Translations under genes and position numbers: made by a program | Origin: Roseimicrobium gellanilyticum | GTDB taxonomy: Bacteria; Verrucomicrobiota; Verrucomicrobiia; Verrucomicrobiales; Verrucomicrobiaceae | Direction: 5' to 3' | Assembly (NCBI RefSeq): GCF_003315205.1 | Contig: NZ_QNRR01000019.1 | Coordinates: forward strand, 45,180-109,179 | Length of the DNA stretch: 64,000 bases | Notes under the pieces: generated by a model | Database searches by the model: none | Seen by the model: only the letters and a program-made list of their open reading frames with translations | What the model was told of the DNA's origin: nothing | In this document: one piece after another, positions 16,939 through 25,922 of the stretch | How positions within the stretch are numbered: the stretch's first letter is position 1 | How the letters are laid out: each line of letters opens with the position of its first letter

Positions 16939-17445
16939 TCAATTCAACCGCCATAGCGCCGCATTCAGAGCCGTGGCAAAACCCACCCACAACAGGTAGG
17001 GCACCAACAGCCACGCGGCGAACCGGTCATGCCTGCGGAATGCCTTGCGCGTGGCGGCGATAACGATCAACAGCGCCACGATCACGAACAACGCCAGGTC
17101 CGGCCGCTTCATGCCGAAGAACACCGGCGTCCACAGCGCATTGAGACCGAGTTGCGCCAGGAACAACGTCAGCGCCCCGCCGGCACGGGCGAAGCCATCC
17201 TTCCTCCACACAATCCACGCACTGATGCCCATGCTCAGGTAGAGCACTGACCACACCGGACCAAAGAGCCAGTCAGGCGGATGCCACGAGGGCTTCTCCA
17301 GATGTGCATACCACGAGTCTGGAGGAAACCACAGGCCGGGCAGCGCCGCAGTGAAACTGAGCAACACCCATCCCACTAATGCCAGTAGCGCGGTGGGACC
17401 AAAGTGGGATCGTGAATCGGTCGCGGTGAGAGACATGCCGTTCAA
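16939..17445 (-). CDS. tspO: TspO/MBR-family membrane protein
   Basis: 168 residues, the usual TspO length, with five predicted membrane helices. The family signature is present: EKPSWHPPDWLFGPVWSVLY followed by LSMGISAW, then LGLNALWTPVFFG and the C-terminal PYLLWVGFATALNAALWRLN. TspO proteins bind tetrapyrroles and can act in porphyrin handling or stress signalling in the inner membrane. A second ATG three codons in (17436) is an alternative start. It is convergent with the zinc-ribbon gene, stop to stop. Confidence 0.93.
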   Translation of the reverse strand: MNGMSLTATDSRSHFGPTALLALVGWVLLSFTAALPGLWFPPDSWYAHLEKPSWHPPDWLFGPVWSVLYLSMGISAWIVWRKDGFARAGGALTLFLAQLGLNALWTPVFFGMKRPDLALFVIVALLIVIAATRKAFRRHDRFAAWLLVPYLLWVGFATALNAALWRLN

Positions 17446-17531
17446 AGTATCGGCTGAGGCAAGCCCTCAGGACCTGTGAACGACGCATTTTCCAGCGCAT
17501 CGCGAAGGCGTCTTCCGCAGATGCGCCGCTA

Positions 17532-17963
17532 CTACTTCTTTTTCTCTTTGGTGAGGAGGAAGGTCAGATCACTGGCACCTTTCAGAGTAAGACCGGTGAA
17601 GGGCTTGCCTTCCTTGTCCTGATGCTGACCAAGCGTGAACGTATAGGTCATGGGCTTGCCCTTTCCTGCCTCAGGTACGAGACTCAACGTATCGCCATTC
17701 ACCGTGTAGGTTCCCTTGGAATACGTAAGAATGCCCGCGATGCGATGGCTGTCTTCATAGCTGCCGGAAGGCTCCAGCTTGAGCGTGCCATACACTGCCG
17801 TGGTGGAGCCGCCTGTCTGTCCAGTGGCGAAGTACCAGGTGCCGCTGATATCTGGCCCGGCAGAGGCAGAACACGCAGATAGCAGGATGGTGAAACTGAT
17901 GGCCAGGAAATGCAGGCAGTGACGACGGCTGAAGCAGGACAGAGTGGGCGATGTCAGGATCAT
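17532..17963 (-). CDS. Lipoprotein of unknown function
   Basis: 143 residues. A long n-region precedes a hydrophobic core and a lipobox LLSACS (about residues 27-32), so it is probably a lipid-anchored protein. The remaining 110 residues are strand-rich (GTWYFATGQTGGSTT, GTLKLEPSGSY, GILTYSKGTYTVNGDTLSLV). They resemble the small beta-barrel lipoproteins that test whether a protein is expressed versus a baseline (lipocalin-like), but no specific family can be named. It ends in a lysine-rich tail, KEKKK. Confidence 0.72.
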   Translation of the reverse strand: MILTSPTLSCFSRRHCLHFLAISFTILLSACSASAGPDISGTWYFATGQTGGSTTAVYGTLKLEPSGSYEDSHRIAGILTYSKGTYTVNGDTLSLVPEAGKGKPMTYTFTLGQHQDKEGKPFTGLTLKGASDLTFLLTKEKKK

Positions 17964-18094
17964 GAGTACACCCTGTTTGGAGGCACTATCGAATCAACGC
18001 AAGGAAACATTGTGCCCGCAATTGCAGTTTTCATCACCCCACAAGGCGCACTGCATTTTGCATTCCCACCAAGCGGGCACAGGAGGCTTCGGCC

Positions 18095-18130
18095 AAAAAA
18101 AAGAGCCCCACACCTTTCGGTGAGGGGCTC
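18095..18130 (-). terminator. Rho-independent terminator of the PVC haem protein gene
   Basis: On the minus strand, a 12-bp stem (arms 18103-18114 and 18119-18130, one mismatch) closes a 4-nt loop and is followed by a run of eight T. It lies 29 bp beyond the stop codon at 18160. This is a textbook intrinsic terminator. Confidence 0.93.
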
Positions 18131-18159
18131 AAACAATGTTCCAAGACGGTCGCTCTTAG

Positions 18160-21100
18160 CTACTTCGTAAACCTCGCATCCTGCGGATTCCCCGCGGAGA
18201 GGATGTAGGCGATGAGGTCGAGCAGTTCATCCTGGTTCAGCGTATTGATAAGGCCCGGCGGCATCATGCTCACAGGCTGGGTCTTTTTGCTCTTCACTTC
18301 ATCCGCGGCCACTTTCGTGAGCGAGGTGGGAGCAAAGGGGTTCATCATCACCATGAGATCACCATTCTCCTCCGCCACGATGCGGCCGATGACGAGGCTG
18401 CCATCCTTCTTTTCGATCTGGTGGCTGTCGTACTGGTCCGAGATCACCTTGCTGGGCTCAATGATGTTCTCCATCAAGTCGCGCAGGGTATAGCGGCTGC
18501 CAGCGCCGGTCACGTCCGGTCCGATGCTGCCACCATCTCCACCGAAGCGGTGGCAGGTGAGGCACAGCGTGGAAGTGAACATGGCCTTGCCGTTTTCGAA
18601 GTTGCGGTTCTTCAAGCCACCCTCAGCGAGCTTCAGCACTTCATCGATAGTGTAGGCGCGGCCCGGCCCTTTCGGCGCCACGAAGTTCGCCACCTGAACA
18701 GCATCATTCTTCGCGGAGAGTGCATCCAGAGCGGCGCGTTCTTCTTCAGGAGCAAAGTTGGCCAACGCCTCCTGGCGGGTGTTTTCAATGAATCCCTTGA
18801 AGCTGTTGCCACCCTTCCACTGACGTGCGCGTGGGAACCATGAAAAGTAAGTCTCACGGGACTCCTTCGTCCAACCGGCCGTGGCGTTTCTCAATGCGAA
18901 CATGTACGAGATCTGCTGGCGGTTCGGCTGGCTGCGATGCACTTCATCCGCAGCACGGGCATAGCCGGTATTGCGAGCCAGAAGTGCATCGCTTGCCAGC
19001 GCCTCGCTGTCGTCCTTCGCTGTTGCCATCAGGCCGAGCGTCTTGGCCACCACACGCTTCGACTCCAGGAAGATGAGGAGCTGCGCCAGCTCCAAGTTCG
19101 CTGCGTTGTTTTTCACGGGATACACGCTGTCGAGCTTCTCCGCGAGATCCGCGCACTTGTCCGGCGTGGGCTTGCCCAGACGGGTGAAGACCAGCTCATA
19201 CGCCCGCAGAAGCTGCAACTGGTGATCGAGATCCAGCGAATCAAAATCGATGCGATCAAGCGCCGCCAGCAGCGCAGTTTGCAGTTCCACATTCTCAGGT
19301 GAAGTCTCACCCACCGCACCCGAGGAAGCGCCAGCCTTCGGCTTGCCTTCCGGCAGCGGCACCGGGCTGCCTACAGCGCCAATGCGAGCGAGCGCGATGG
19401 ACGCTTCAATGAGAGCCTGCGGGTTCTGCTCCGCGAGCGCCTTGTCCTTCCACGCCTTCACTGGTTGGCGCTCGATGGCCACGCGCGCGGCGTAGCGCAC
19501 AAAGCGGTCCGGGCTGGAGAGATGTGGCCACGCCTTCGCAATGGCATCCTCACCCGTGCCGTCCTCATGAAGCTTCTCCAAGTCATGGCGCAGCTTCATC
19601 TCCGGCGTCAAGGCCAGCGGTTCCGCAGCACCCGTGGCTTCGCTGCCCACATACGTCACACGATACAGCGCACTCTGCGTCCGACGCCCACCCACGGCGA
19701 AGTACATCGCGCCATCTTGGGGATGGATGATCATGTCCGTGAGAGGCAGCGGCTTCCCGGAGACAAATTCCTCCTTCACGCTTTCATACGTGCCACCTTT
19801 CGGCGTGCTGTGAATCACGTACATCGTGCCGTACGTCCAGTCCGCGGCATAGACCGCACGCTGATACTTCGCGGGGAACTTCGCCCCCGTGCCACTGACC
19901 ACGCCCGTGGGGCTGCCAGGACCAATGTCTGCCGTAGCGGGAAGGCTGTCCGGGTAGAACGTGGGCCACTTGCCGGACCCGCTGCGCCAGCCGTAGTCCG
20001 CGCCGCTCACGCAATGATTGATGCGCGTGGGGCGGTACCACGGCGCACCCATATCCCACTCCATGTCCGCATCGAACGTGAAGAGCTCACCGGCGCTGTT
20101 GAAGGTGATGTCGAACTGGTTGCGGAAACCGTAGCAGAAGAGCTCCACCTTTTTGCCATCGGGGTCCATCTTGCAGATGTATCCACCGGGAGCGAGCACG
20201 CCACGCGCATGGCCGTTCGCATCCCACATGCGGGGCAGGATGTGATCCTCATTCCAGGCACGAGCGGGGCGGGAGAGCTCCATGTTCTCCGGCAGCTTCG
20301 TGTGGTTGCCGCTGTTGAAGATGATGCTCTTGCCATCCGGGCTCACCACCATGCTGTGCGTGCCGTGCTCACCACCGCCGGCGATCTTACGGAGCTGCTC
20401 CGGCTCACCGAAGGTGCCATCACCATTGTCCTTCAGCCTCCAGATGCCGCCAGAGCGTCCGGCATTCTGCGGTGCGCTCATCTCATTGATCATCACATAC
20501 AGGCTGTCGAAGGCATACAGGAGGCCATGCGCGCCTCCAATCTTCACCGGCAGCGGCTCCACCTTTGCCTGCTCCTTGCTACCCACGGGCGGCACGGTGA
20601 CACGGTAGAGACCACCATACTGGTCACCCACGAGCAGACGCCCCTTCGGGTCCACCGTCATGCTGACCCATGAGCCCTGCTCCGCTTTTGGCACGGTGTA
20701 CAGCAGCTCCGCCTTGAATCCCGGCAGCACGGCAATCTCCTCCGCAGGGGTAGCGGTGGCGGGGCCATCGTTCTTCTTGTTGTTGCCCTTGGCGCGGTTG
20801 CCCGAGAAGACATCGCCCCATGGACCTGCACCCAGCGGCGCGAGCACTTTGGCAGTCGCCCACTCTTCCTTCCCTGTGTCGGTGCCCTGCCAACCTTCTC
20901 CCGTTTCCACGGTGGTCTTCTTGCCATCGGCAGTCTCGATCTCCAGCTTCGCAATGAGCGCTGCTGTGCCGCCCTGATTGCGCGCATCGAAGCGCAGTTC
21001 ATTCTCCCCAGCCTTCAGCGCAGCCTTCACATCCGCCTTGGTCGCTTCCATCCAGTCCGGATTGGTGAAGACCTTCTTGCCATTGAGGATCGCGTCCGCG

Positions 21101-21288
21101 CCATTGTCACACGAGACACTCAGCGTGGCAGACTTCACTTCACCATCAATGGTAAAGGTCTTCTTGAAGGTCGCCTTCTGTCCGTCCGAGGCCTTCTTGG
21201 CGGTCCAGATCCACTGGGGAGCAGCCGAAAGGGAAAGAGGCAGCGGCAGGAGCAACGCGCCGGCGAGGAGTGATTTGAACTTCATCAT
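18160..21288 (-). CDS. PVC-type membrane-bound dehydrogenase with C-terminal CxxCH haem-binding domain
   Basis: 1042 residues from the ATG pair at 21288 (MMKFKSLLAGALLLPLPLSL, a signal peptide); the frame is open to 21360 but without a leader. Order of domains: a beta-sandwich (about 25-130, QWIWTAKKASDGQKATFKK); a six- or seven-blade propeller-like region (about 190-590, with GGAHGLLYAFDSLYVMINEM and HSMVVSPDGKSIIF); a helical middle; and a cytochrome-c-like end with CLTCH (about 909-913) and later conserved IIEPSKVISDQYDSH and MMPPGLINTLNQDELLDLIA. This matches the Pirellula/Verrucomicrobium-type families TIGR02604 and TIGR02603. Likely a periplasmic haem-linked oxidoreductase, perhaps for sugars; substrate unknown. 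Confidence 0.92.
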   Translation of the reverse strand: MMKFKSLLAGALLLPLPLSLSAAPQWIWTAKKASDGQKATFKKTFTIDGEVKSATLSVSCDNGADAILNGKKVFTNPDWMEATKADVKAALKAGENELRFDARNQGGTAALIAKLEIETADGKKTTVETGEGWQGTDTGKEEWATAKVLAPLGAGPWGDVFSGNRAKGNNKKNDGPATATPAEEIAVLPGFKAELLYTVPKAEQGSWVSMTVDPKGRLLVGDQYGGLYRVTVPPVGSKEQAKVEPLPVKIGGAHGLLYAFDSLYVMINEMSAPQNAGRSGGIWRLKDNGDGTFGEPEQLRKIAGGGEHGTHSMVVSPDGKSIIFNSGNHTKLPENMELSRPARAWNEDHILPRMWDANGHARGVLAPGGYICKMDPDGKKVELFCYGFRNQFDITFNSAGELFTFDADMEWDMGAPWYRPTRINHCVSGADYGWRSGSGKWPTFYPDSLPATADIGPGSPTGVVSGTGAKFPAKYQRAVYAADWTYGTMYVIHSTPKGGTYESVKEEFVSGKPLPLTDMIIHPQDGAMYFAVGGRRTQSALYRVTYVGSEATGAAEPLALTPEMKLRHDLEKLHEDGTGEDAIAKAWPHLSSPDRFVRYAARVAIERQPVKAWKDKALAEQNPQALIEASIALARIGAVGSPVPLPEGKPKAGASSGAVGETSPENVELQTALLAALDRIDFDSLDLDHQLQLLRAYELVFTRLGKPTPDKCADLAEKLDSVYPVKNNAANLELAQLLIFLESKRVVAKTLGLMATAKDDSEALASDALLARNTGYARAADEVHRSQPNRQQISYMFALRNATAGWTKESRETYFSWFPRARQWKGGNSFKGFIENTRQEALANFAPEEERAALDALSAKNDAVQVANFVAPKGPGRAYTIDEVLKLAEGGLKNRNFENGKAMFTSTLCLTCHRFGGDGGSIGPDVTGAGSRYTLRDLMENIIEPSKVISDQYDSHQIEKKDGSLVIGRIVAEENGDLMVMMNPFAPTSLTKVAADEVKSKKTQPVSMMPPGLINTLNQDELLDLIAYILSAGNPQDARFTK

Positions 21289-21377
21289 ACGGGTGGGAGC
21301 AAAAGGGCGAGAAAAAACGGAGGGGCGGCGGGCAATGTTGCAATGACGGCCCTGCCTCAAGCAAGAGTTCTTGATTC

Positions 21378-21410
21378 AAAAAAGGCCTGCGACGCAGCGC
21401 GCCGCAGGCC
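21378..21410 (-). terminator. Rho-independent terminator of mdh
   Basis: On the minus strand, GGCCTGCG (21403-21410 complement) pairs with CGCAGGCC around an 11-nt loop, then six T follow. It sits 24 bp after the mdh stop codon at 21434 and separates mdh from the haem protein gene. Confidence 0.9.
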
Positions 21411-21433
21411 CTCGAAAGTTGAAGTAGCGTGAA

Positions 21434-22420
21434 TTAAATCAGGCCAAGTTCCTTCACCGCATCACGCTCTTCCTTGAGCTCCTGGATGGTGGCGTTGATC
21501 TTGCCCTGGCTGAATTCATTCACCGGCACACCCTGCACGATTTCCCACTTGGAGCCGTTGCTGCGGATGGGGAAGCTGGTGATGATGTCCTTCTCCACGC
21601 CGTAGCTGCCGTCGGAGCACACGGCCACGCTGGTCCAGTCGCCTGCCGGCGTCGGGGTGGTCAGGGAGCGCACGGTGTCCACCACGGCATTCGCGGCGGA
21701 GGCGGCGGAGGAGGAGCCACGGGCCTTGATGATGGCTGCGCCGCGCTGCTGCACGGTGCTGATGAACTCACCCTGCAGCCACGCTTCGTCCTTGATGACA
21801 TCCGTTGCTGCCTTGCCGCCAATCTTGGCGTTGTAGAAGTCAGGATACTGCGTGGCGGAGTGGTTGCCCCAGATGGCCACATTGCTCACTTCGCTCACAT
21901 GCACGCCCGCCTTGGCGGCGAGCTGCGACTTGGCGCGGTTTTCATCAAGGCGCGTCATGGCGAACCAGCGGTCTGCCGGCACGTCCTTGGCGTTGTTCAT
22001 CGCGATGAGACAGTTCGTGTTGCAGGGGTTGCCCACCACGAGCACACGCACGTCGGACGCGGCGTTCTTGGCAATCGCCTGGCCCTGGCCGGTGAAGATC
22101 TTGCCGTTGATGTTCAGCAAGTCCTTGCGCTCCATCCCGGCCTTGCGGGGCACGGAGCCGACCAGCAGCGCCCAGTTCACGCCCTTGAAGCCTTCGTTGA
22201 TGTCGCTGGTGGGAGTGATGCTGTGCACCAGGGGGAAAGCGCAGTCGTCGATTTCCATCACCACGCCGCCGAGAGCCGCCATGCCGGGCTCAATTTCAAT
22301 GAGTCGCAGCGCCACGGGCTGGTCCGGGCCGAACATGGAGCCAGAGGCAATGCGGAAAAGAAGAGAGTAGCCAATCTGGCCAGCGGCTCCAGTGACAGCG
22401 ACAGTGATGGGTGACTTCAT
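21434..22420 (-). CDS. mdh: Malate dehydrogenase
   Basis: 328 residues. It interconverts malate and oxaloacetate with NAD in the TCA cycle, in the cytoplasm. The N-terminal Rossmann motif is [16 protein letters not shown]. Family signatures are [22 protein letters not shown] ([16 protein letters not shown]), [13 protein letters not shown], and the active-site region [12 protein letters not shown] with His in [12 protein letters not shown]. The length and these motifs fit the cytosolic-type (type 2, about 327 residues) MDH rather than the 312-residue bacterial-mitochondrial type. It is a single gene with its own terminator and no obvious operon partner. Confidence 0.97.
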   Translation of the reverse strand: MKSPITVAVTGAAGQIGYSLLFRIASGSMFGPDQPVALRLIEIEPGMAALGGVVMEIDDCAFPLVHSITPTSDINEGFKGVNWALLVGSVPRKAGMERKDLLNINGKIFTGQGQAIAKNAASDVRVLVVGNPCNTNCLIAMNNAKDVPADRWFAMTRLDENRAKSQLAAKAGVHVSEVSNVAIWGNHSATQYPDFYNAKIGGKAATDVIKDEAWLQGEFISTVQQRGAAIIKARGSSSAASAANAVVDTVRSLTTPTPAGDWTSVAVCSDGSYGVEKDIITSFPIRSNGSKWEIVQGVPVNEFSQGKINATIQELKEERDAVKELGLI

Positions 22421-22520
22421 GAGAGGGAGTAAATGAGGTAGTGGGGACCGTCATCAAAGCCGGGACCGGCAGGAACGCAAGGAGCGACTGGAGAATGGTG
22501 GTGTCAGGGGTGGAAAGCCT

Positions 22521-22550
22521 GATTTTTCCGCCGCAAAAAGACGCAAAAAG
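22521..22550 (+). repeat. Left inverted repeat of the GxxExxY element
   Basis: 30 bp containing CGCCGCAAAAAGACGCAAAA. It is inverted relative to 23055-23084, with 28 of 30 positions matching (differences at positions 8 and 30). No target-site duplication is visible outside the pair. Confidence 0.93.
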
Positions 22551-22599
22551 TCACAAAAATGGGCTGCTAGGTCTGGCAGAATCTACAGGCGTGGCTGAC

Positions 22600-23001
22600 T
22601 CAATAGTCCGGAGTCATTTCTGAAGCGTGCTGGCTGTAGGCGTACTTCCGAATCTGAAACTTCGGAGCTCCGAAGTTCATGAGGAGGCCGTGCTCCATAC
22701 GGGTGGATTTCAGGTAGCCAAGGACCTGAGCGACGTGGACCTGAAGCAACGTTTTAACCGCCTTCAGTTCCACTAACACTACACCCTCCACGACCAGGTC
22801 CGCATAGTAGTCTCCCAAGACCGTACCATCTTGATCCAAAACCGGGATGGGTTGCTGCTGCTGGACATCCAACCCCAGTTTCCGCAGGCGATGCGCCAAT
22901 CCGTTCTCGTAGACTTTCTCAAGATGCCCACTCCCATGGTACACATGAATCGCAAACGCGGTCGAGCGTACCACATCGCACAGTTCCCGGACGGTCATCA
23001 T
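22600..23001 (-). CDS. GxxExxY-family protein (PD-(D/E)XK fold)
   Basis: 133 residues from the ATG at 23001; an upstream TTG (23037) is less likely because family members begin MTVREL-like. It shows the family core GSGHLEKVYENGLAHRLRK (the GxxExxY region) and a nuclease-like Asp...Glu-x-Lys set, ADLVVEGVVLVELKAV, plus QVLGYLKSTRMEHGLLMNFG. The family has the PD-(D/E)XK nuclease fold, but its biochemical role is not settled. The gene lies between mdh and pyrF, and the whole ORF plus about 80 bp on each side is enclosed by a 30-bp inverted repeat (22521-22550, 23055-23084). This suggests it came in as a discrete element. Confidence 0.9.
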   Translation of the reverse strand: MMTVRELCDVVRSTAFAIHVYHGSGHLEKVYENGLAHRLRKLGLDVQQQQPIPVLDQDGTVLGDYYADLVVEGVVLVELKAVKTLLQVHVAQVLGYLKSTRMEHGLLMNFGAPKFQIRKYAYSQHASEMTPDY

Positions 23002-23054
23002 GCAGCGAGGCTTAATCCCCACACTGCCGACCGGCAATCACAATACCCATCGAA

Positions 23055-23084
23055 TTTTTTGCGTCTTTTTGCGGCGAAAAAATC
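23055..23084 (-). repeat. Right inverted repeat of the GxxExxY element
   Basis: Reverse complement of 22521-22550 at 28 of 30 positions. It ends 5 bp before the last codon region of pyrF (stop at 23089), so the element sits immediately against that gene. Confidence 0.93.
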
Positions 23085-23088
23085 AGTA

Positions 23089-23847
23089 CTACTCTCCCCT
23101 GATCACCCTCGCCCACGCCTCTGCTTTTTCGGCGAAGCTCAACTCGGGTTTGTCATAGAGCACCCCTCGCGAGACATTGATGAGCAAGGGCGCTTTGCGT
23201 TCGCTGCCCTTCAGCGCTGCGACATCTCCACCCTGCGCACCGAGGCCGGGGATGAGGAGAGGAACATCCGGGATGAGCGGCAGGATGTGGACCGCATTGG
23301 TGAGGCCCACCACGAGTCCGCCTTGCGTGGACAAGCCCGCCATCTCAGTCACATGCTGGAAGATGTGGCGACCGTGTTCGTCCTTGAGGAGTTCGATGTC
23401 CTTCGCTCCCACATTAGAAGTCACGGCGAGCAGGTAGAAACCCTTCTCCTGATAGGCAAGGAACGGCTCCAGAGTGTCGCGCCCCATGAAGGGATTCAGC
23501 GTGACCGCATCAGCCTTCAACACATCGAAGCAGGCCTTTGCGTAGTAGCGCTGCGTTTCGCCGATGTCACCGCGCTTCACATCCAGCACGACCGGGATGT
23601 CACTGGGGATGGCTTCGATGATCTCTTCCAGAAGCTTCATGCCCTCCCACCCCATGGCCTCGAAGTAGGCCGCGTTCGGCTTGAAGGCCGCGGCGAAAGG
23701 CGCAGTCTGCTCGATGACATCCAGGAGGAACTTCCGCGTCGTGTCATCCGCCTTGTCCGCGCGGACGTCGAGCCCCACGCAGAGATTGCTGTTGGACTTG
23801 GTGATGCGGGCCTGGAGCTTTTCGAGGTAGGTCATGGGCAGATTCAT
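23089..23847 (-). CDS. pyrF: Orotidine 5'-phosphate decarboxylase
   Basis: 252 residues from the ATG at 23847; an ATG four codons in (23835, MTYLEKLQ) is a possible alternative. It catalyses the last step of UMP synthesis, removing CO2 from OMP. The catalytic DxKxxD triad is DVKRGDIG (Asp89, Lys91, Asp94). Other signatures are NLCVGLDVRADK at the N-terminus and LTPG-type phosphate loop LLIPGLGAQGGD near the C-terminus. Length and sequence fit the type-2 (longer, about 270) OMP decarboxylases. pyrR, pyrB and pyrC lie about 2 kb upstream in a separate set. Confidence 0.96.
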   Translation of the reverse strand: MNLPMTYLEKLQARITKSNSNLCVGLDVRADKADDTTRKFLLDVIEQTAPFAAAFKPNAAYFEAMGWEGMKLLEEIIEAIPSDIPVVLDVKRGDIGETQRYYAKACFDVLKADAVTLNPFMGRDTLEPFLAYQEKGFYLLAVTSNVGAKDIELLKDEHGRHIFQHVTEMAGLSTQGGLVVGLTNAVHILPLIPDVPLLIPGLGAQGGDVAALKGSERKAPLLINVSRGVLYDKPELSFAEKAEAWARVIRGE

Positions 23848-23879
23848 GCATGCCCGCCATGAGGCCCGAGGTCAAGCGG

Positions 23880-25298
23880 TCAGGACCCACCACCATGCAG
23901 TTCTTTCAGCAGGCTCAGGGCCGTCTCCACCAGCTTCTCCCCAGAGCCGACTTCACAGCGAGCGCTCACGACTTCGTAGTTTCCTTGCGGATAGGCTTCA
24001 CGGTTCGGGATGTAGCCGATGCTGCCATTCGCCAGCTCCGCGATGAAGGTGTGCTTGTAGGGAGACGCCGCCTTGATGGCCAGCCCCAACTCGACAAAAA
24101 TCTCCCCGGGCAAAGACACGATGGCGAGCTCATCGCTGAACGTGATCACCTGCACCTCCGCTTCGAGAGGCTTGTCCTTCAGGTTCACGGTATCCAGCGT
24201 ACAAAAAGCCTCCGCCATGGGTACAGTGCCGAGCTTTTCCGTGGCCATCCTCGCGACCACATCCCTTGCCTTCGCAATCTGCTCCTCCGTAAAAGAACGT
24301 CGCGGAAGAACGACCCTCACAGACTTGGAGCGTGGCGCACGTAGCGTCAGTGCTTTCAAGTCAGGCCAGGACTTCTCTGCCACATCCGCGAGCACACTTC
24401 CAAGACGGTTCGCCTCAGCCACGCCGGACTGCCTTGGCGTGTCCGTCATGTAGTTGTTGTGATTGATATTCCCACAGCATCCATTGGCGAAGATGGTGAT
24501 CATCTCCTTCCCCCTCCGCTCACTGAGAATGCGGCAGAGCGCACCGGGATAGTCCGCGGAAATGCGCGTGCCACCTCCGATCGAAGTCGGATGCATGGCA
24601 AAATTCACATACGCGGCCAGGGGAGCAGGGCGTGATTCCTTGGCCTCGAAGACAAGCAAACCCAGATCCGGGTCGATGGGACCGGCAGGCTTCAGCACCC
24701 GGGGATCCAGCTTCCCCGGCTGCCAAATCAGACTGCCATCCTTCCCGATAGCACGGCGGTTGAAGCTGATGCCCTCAGCTTTTCCCACCGTCGCCGAGGC
24801 CTTGGCGGCAGCCAGTTTTGTCTTGGCCTCGCCCACCGACTGGGACACAAGGGCCGGCAGGCCGCCGTTGTACTCTTGTCCCGGAGGGGTGTTCACCTTG
24901 GTGAGGTCATCCATCATGGAGCCACGGATGAGCTGGGGCCCTGTATGGGTGTGCGTGGCGGAAATCATCACACGCTCACTGGGTATCCCGTGCTGCTCCG
25001 CGATCAGTTTTCGCGAAGAATCGACCATCGCCCGCGTGGTGCTGATCAAGTCCAGCACCACGAATGCCGCCAACTCTCCATCCTGCTCGACCACCACCGC
25101 CCTGGAATAGATGGGATCCAGTGCTCCCTTGGCAGCACGGAACTGATAATATCCTGCCAGGGGCGCGCCTTCCTTCGGTGTGATGTCGACCTGTGCTGCG
25201 CCGACGCGGAATTCACCGGCCTGTGCTTCTGACGAAAATGCCGCCCATGACACCGATGCCGCAGCGAGAAGTGGAAGAAAGGTGCGTCGAACAATCAT
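23880..25298 (-). CDS. Neutral/alkaline non-lysosomal ceramidase-like protein, N-terminal domain type
   Basis: 472 residues from the ATG at 25298 (MIVRRTFLPLLAAASVSWAA, a signal peptide). The frame opens at 25316, but the leader fixes the later start. It carries the family's metal-site motifs ISATHTHTGPQ and FAMHPTSIGG and the FANGCCGNINHNNY region, along with GAAQVDITPKEGAPLAGYY at the mature N-terminus. Neutral ceramidases cleave ceramide; many bacterial proteins with only this domain act on unknown amides or esters. It is probably periplasmic. The next gene upstream on the same strand is a membrane protein of unknown function; the two may be unrelated. Confidence 0.85.
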   Translation of the reverse strand: MIVRRTFLPLLAAASVSWAAFSSEAQAGEFRVGAAQVDITPKEGAPLAGYYQFRAAKGALDPIYSRAVVVEQDGELAAFVVLDLISTTRAMVDSSRKLIAEQHGIPSERVMISATHTHTGPQLIRGSMMDDLTKVNTPPGQEYNGGLPALVSQSVGEAKTKLAAAKASATVGKAEGISFNRRAIGKDGSLIWQPGKLDPRVLKPAGPIDPDLGLLVFEAKESRPAPLAAYVNFAMHPTSIGGGTRISADYPGALCRILSERRGKEMITIFANGCCGNINHNNYMTDTPRQSGVAEANRLGSVLADVAEKSWPDLKALTLRAPRSKSVRVVLPRRSFTEEQIAKARDVVARMATEKLGTVPMAEAFCTLDTVNLKDKPLEAEVQVITFSDELAIVSLPGEIFVELGLAIKAASPYKHTFIAELANGSIGYIPNREAYPQGNYEVVSARCEVGSGEKLVETALSLLKELHGGGS

Positions 25299-25337
25299 GA
25301 CTGGAGATGGAAGCAAATGCCTTCCATCCAGAACGGC

Positions 25338-25880
25338 TCACAGAGGCTCGCTCACATCACTCATTTGTGCCTGCTTCCACCTCAAAAGTGCCGCCACCAC
25401 CAGCGGTGCAGCACAAAGAATCATCCATGGAATGAACGGGGAGTGCTCCAACCAGAAATCGGACGCCGTTGCAGGTCCTTTCTCCTCATTGCCCACCATG
25501 ATTTCGACGAAAGGCAAACACGAAGCCCACACCACGGTGGCGAACAGTCCCACGATGGCATGAAATGCCGCCTGAAATGCCGTCGCTCGATAGGCCCATG
25601 CAAGCCAGGCATAGCCCAGGGTCACTCCCAGAGTTCCCAACAAGGTGATGCCCAGATCCTCCACATCGTGCGGCACCGACTCAAGCATCCACGTCGTAAT
25701 CGGAGGCAACTTCCTCCGATCTCCAATCAGCTCCTCAACGTGGCAGTCGAACGCCTCACAGACAATCGACGCGCCAAACACCATGGTGCCCGCGCCGAGA
25801 GCACAGATCACCGTGGCGATGAAACGGCGGAGGTTCTCAGGGAACATGATTGGGAACGGAGGCCGGTAATTTCTGCGCAT
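25338..25880 (-). CDS. Membrane protein of unknown function
   Basis: 180 residues with four hydrophobic segments (around FIATVICALGAGTMVFGAS, LGITLLGTLGVTLGYAWLAW, AAFHAIVGLFATVVWA, PFIPWMILCAAPLVVAAL). A start 11 codons in (25847, MFPENLRRF) is also possible and gives a shorter N-terminus. I do not recognise a family. It lies between the ceramidase-like gene and pyrC on the same strand, 39 and 42 bp from its neighbours. Confidence 0.7.
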   Translation of the reverse strand: MRRNYRPPFPIMFPENLRRFIATVICALGAGTMVFGASIVCEAFDCHVEELIGDRRKLPPITTWMLESVPHDVEDLGITLLGTLGVTLGYAWLAWAYRATAFQAAFHAIVGLFATVVWASCLPFVEIMVGNEEKGPATASDFWLEHSPFIPWMILCAAPLVVAALLRWKQAQMSDVSEPL

Positions 25881-25922
25881 CGGCGCGCAAAAAAGCAGTC
25901 TACCAGTTCTCCACTCCGCCGA

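Noticed and set aside
19465..20673. Long open frame opposite the PVC haem protein gene
   Set aside because: It is an antisense shadow of a gene with clear domains and signal peptide; its own sequence is His/Arg/Ala-rich and has no motif.
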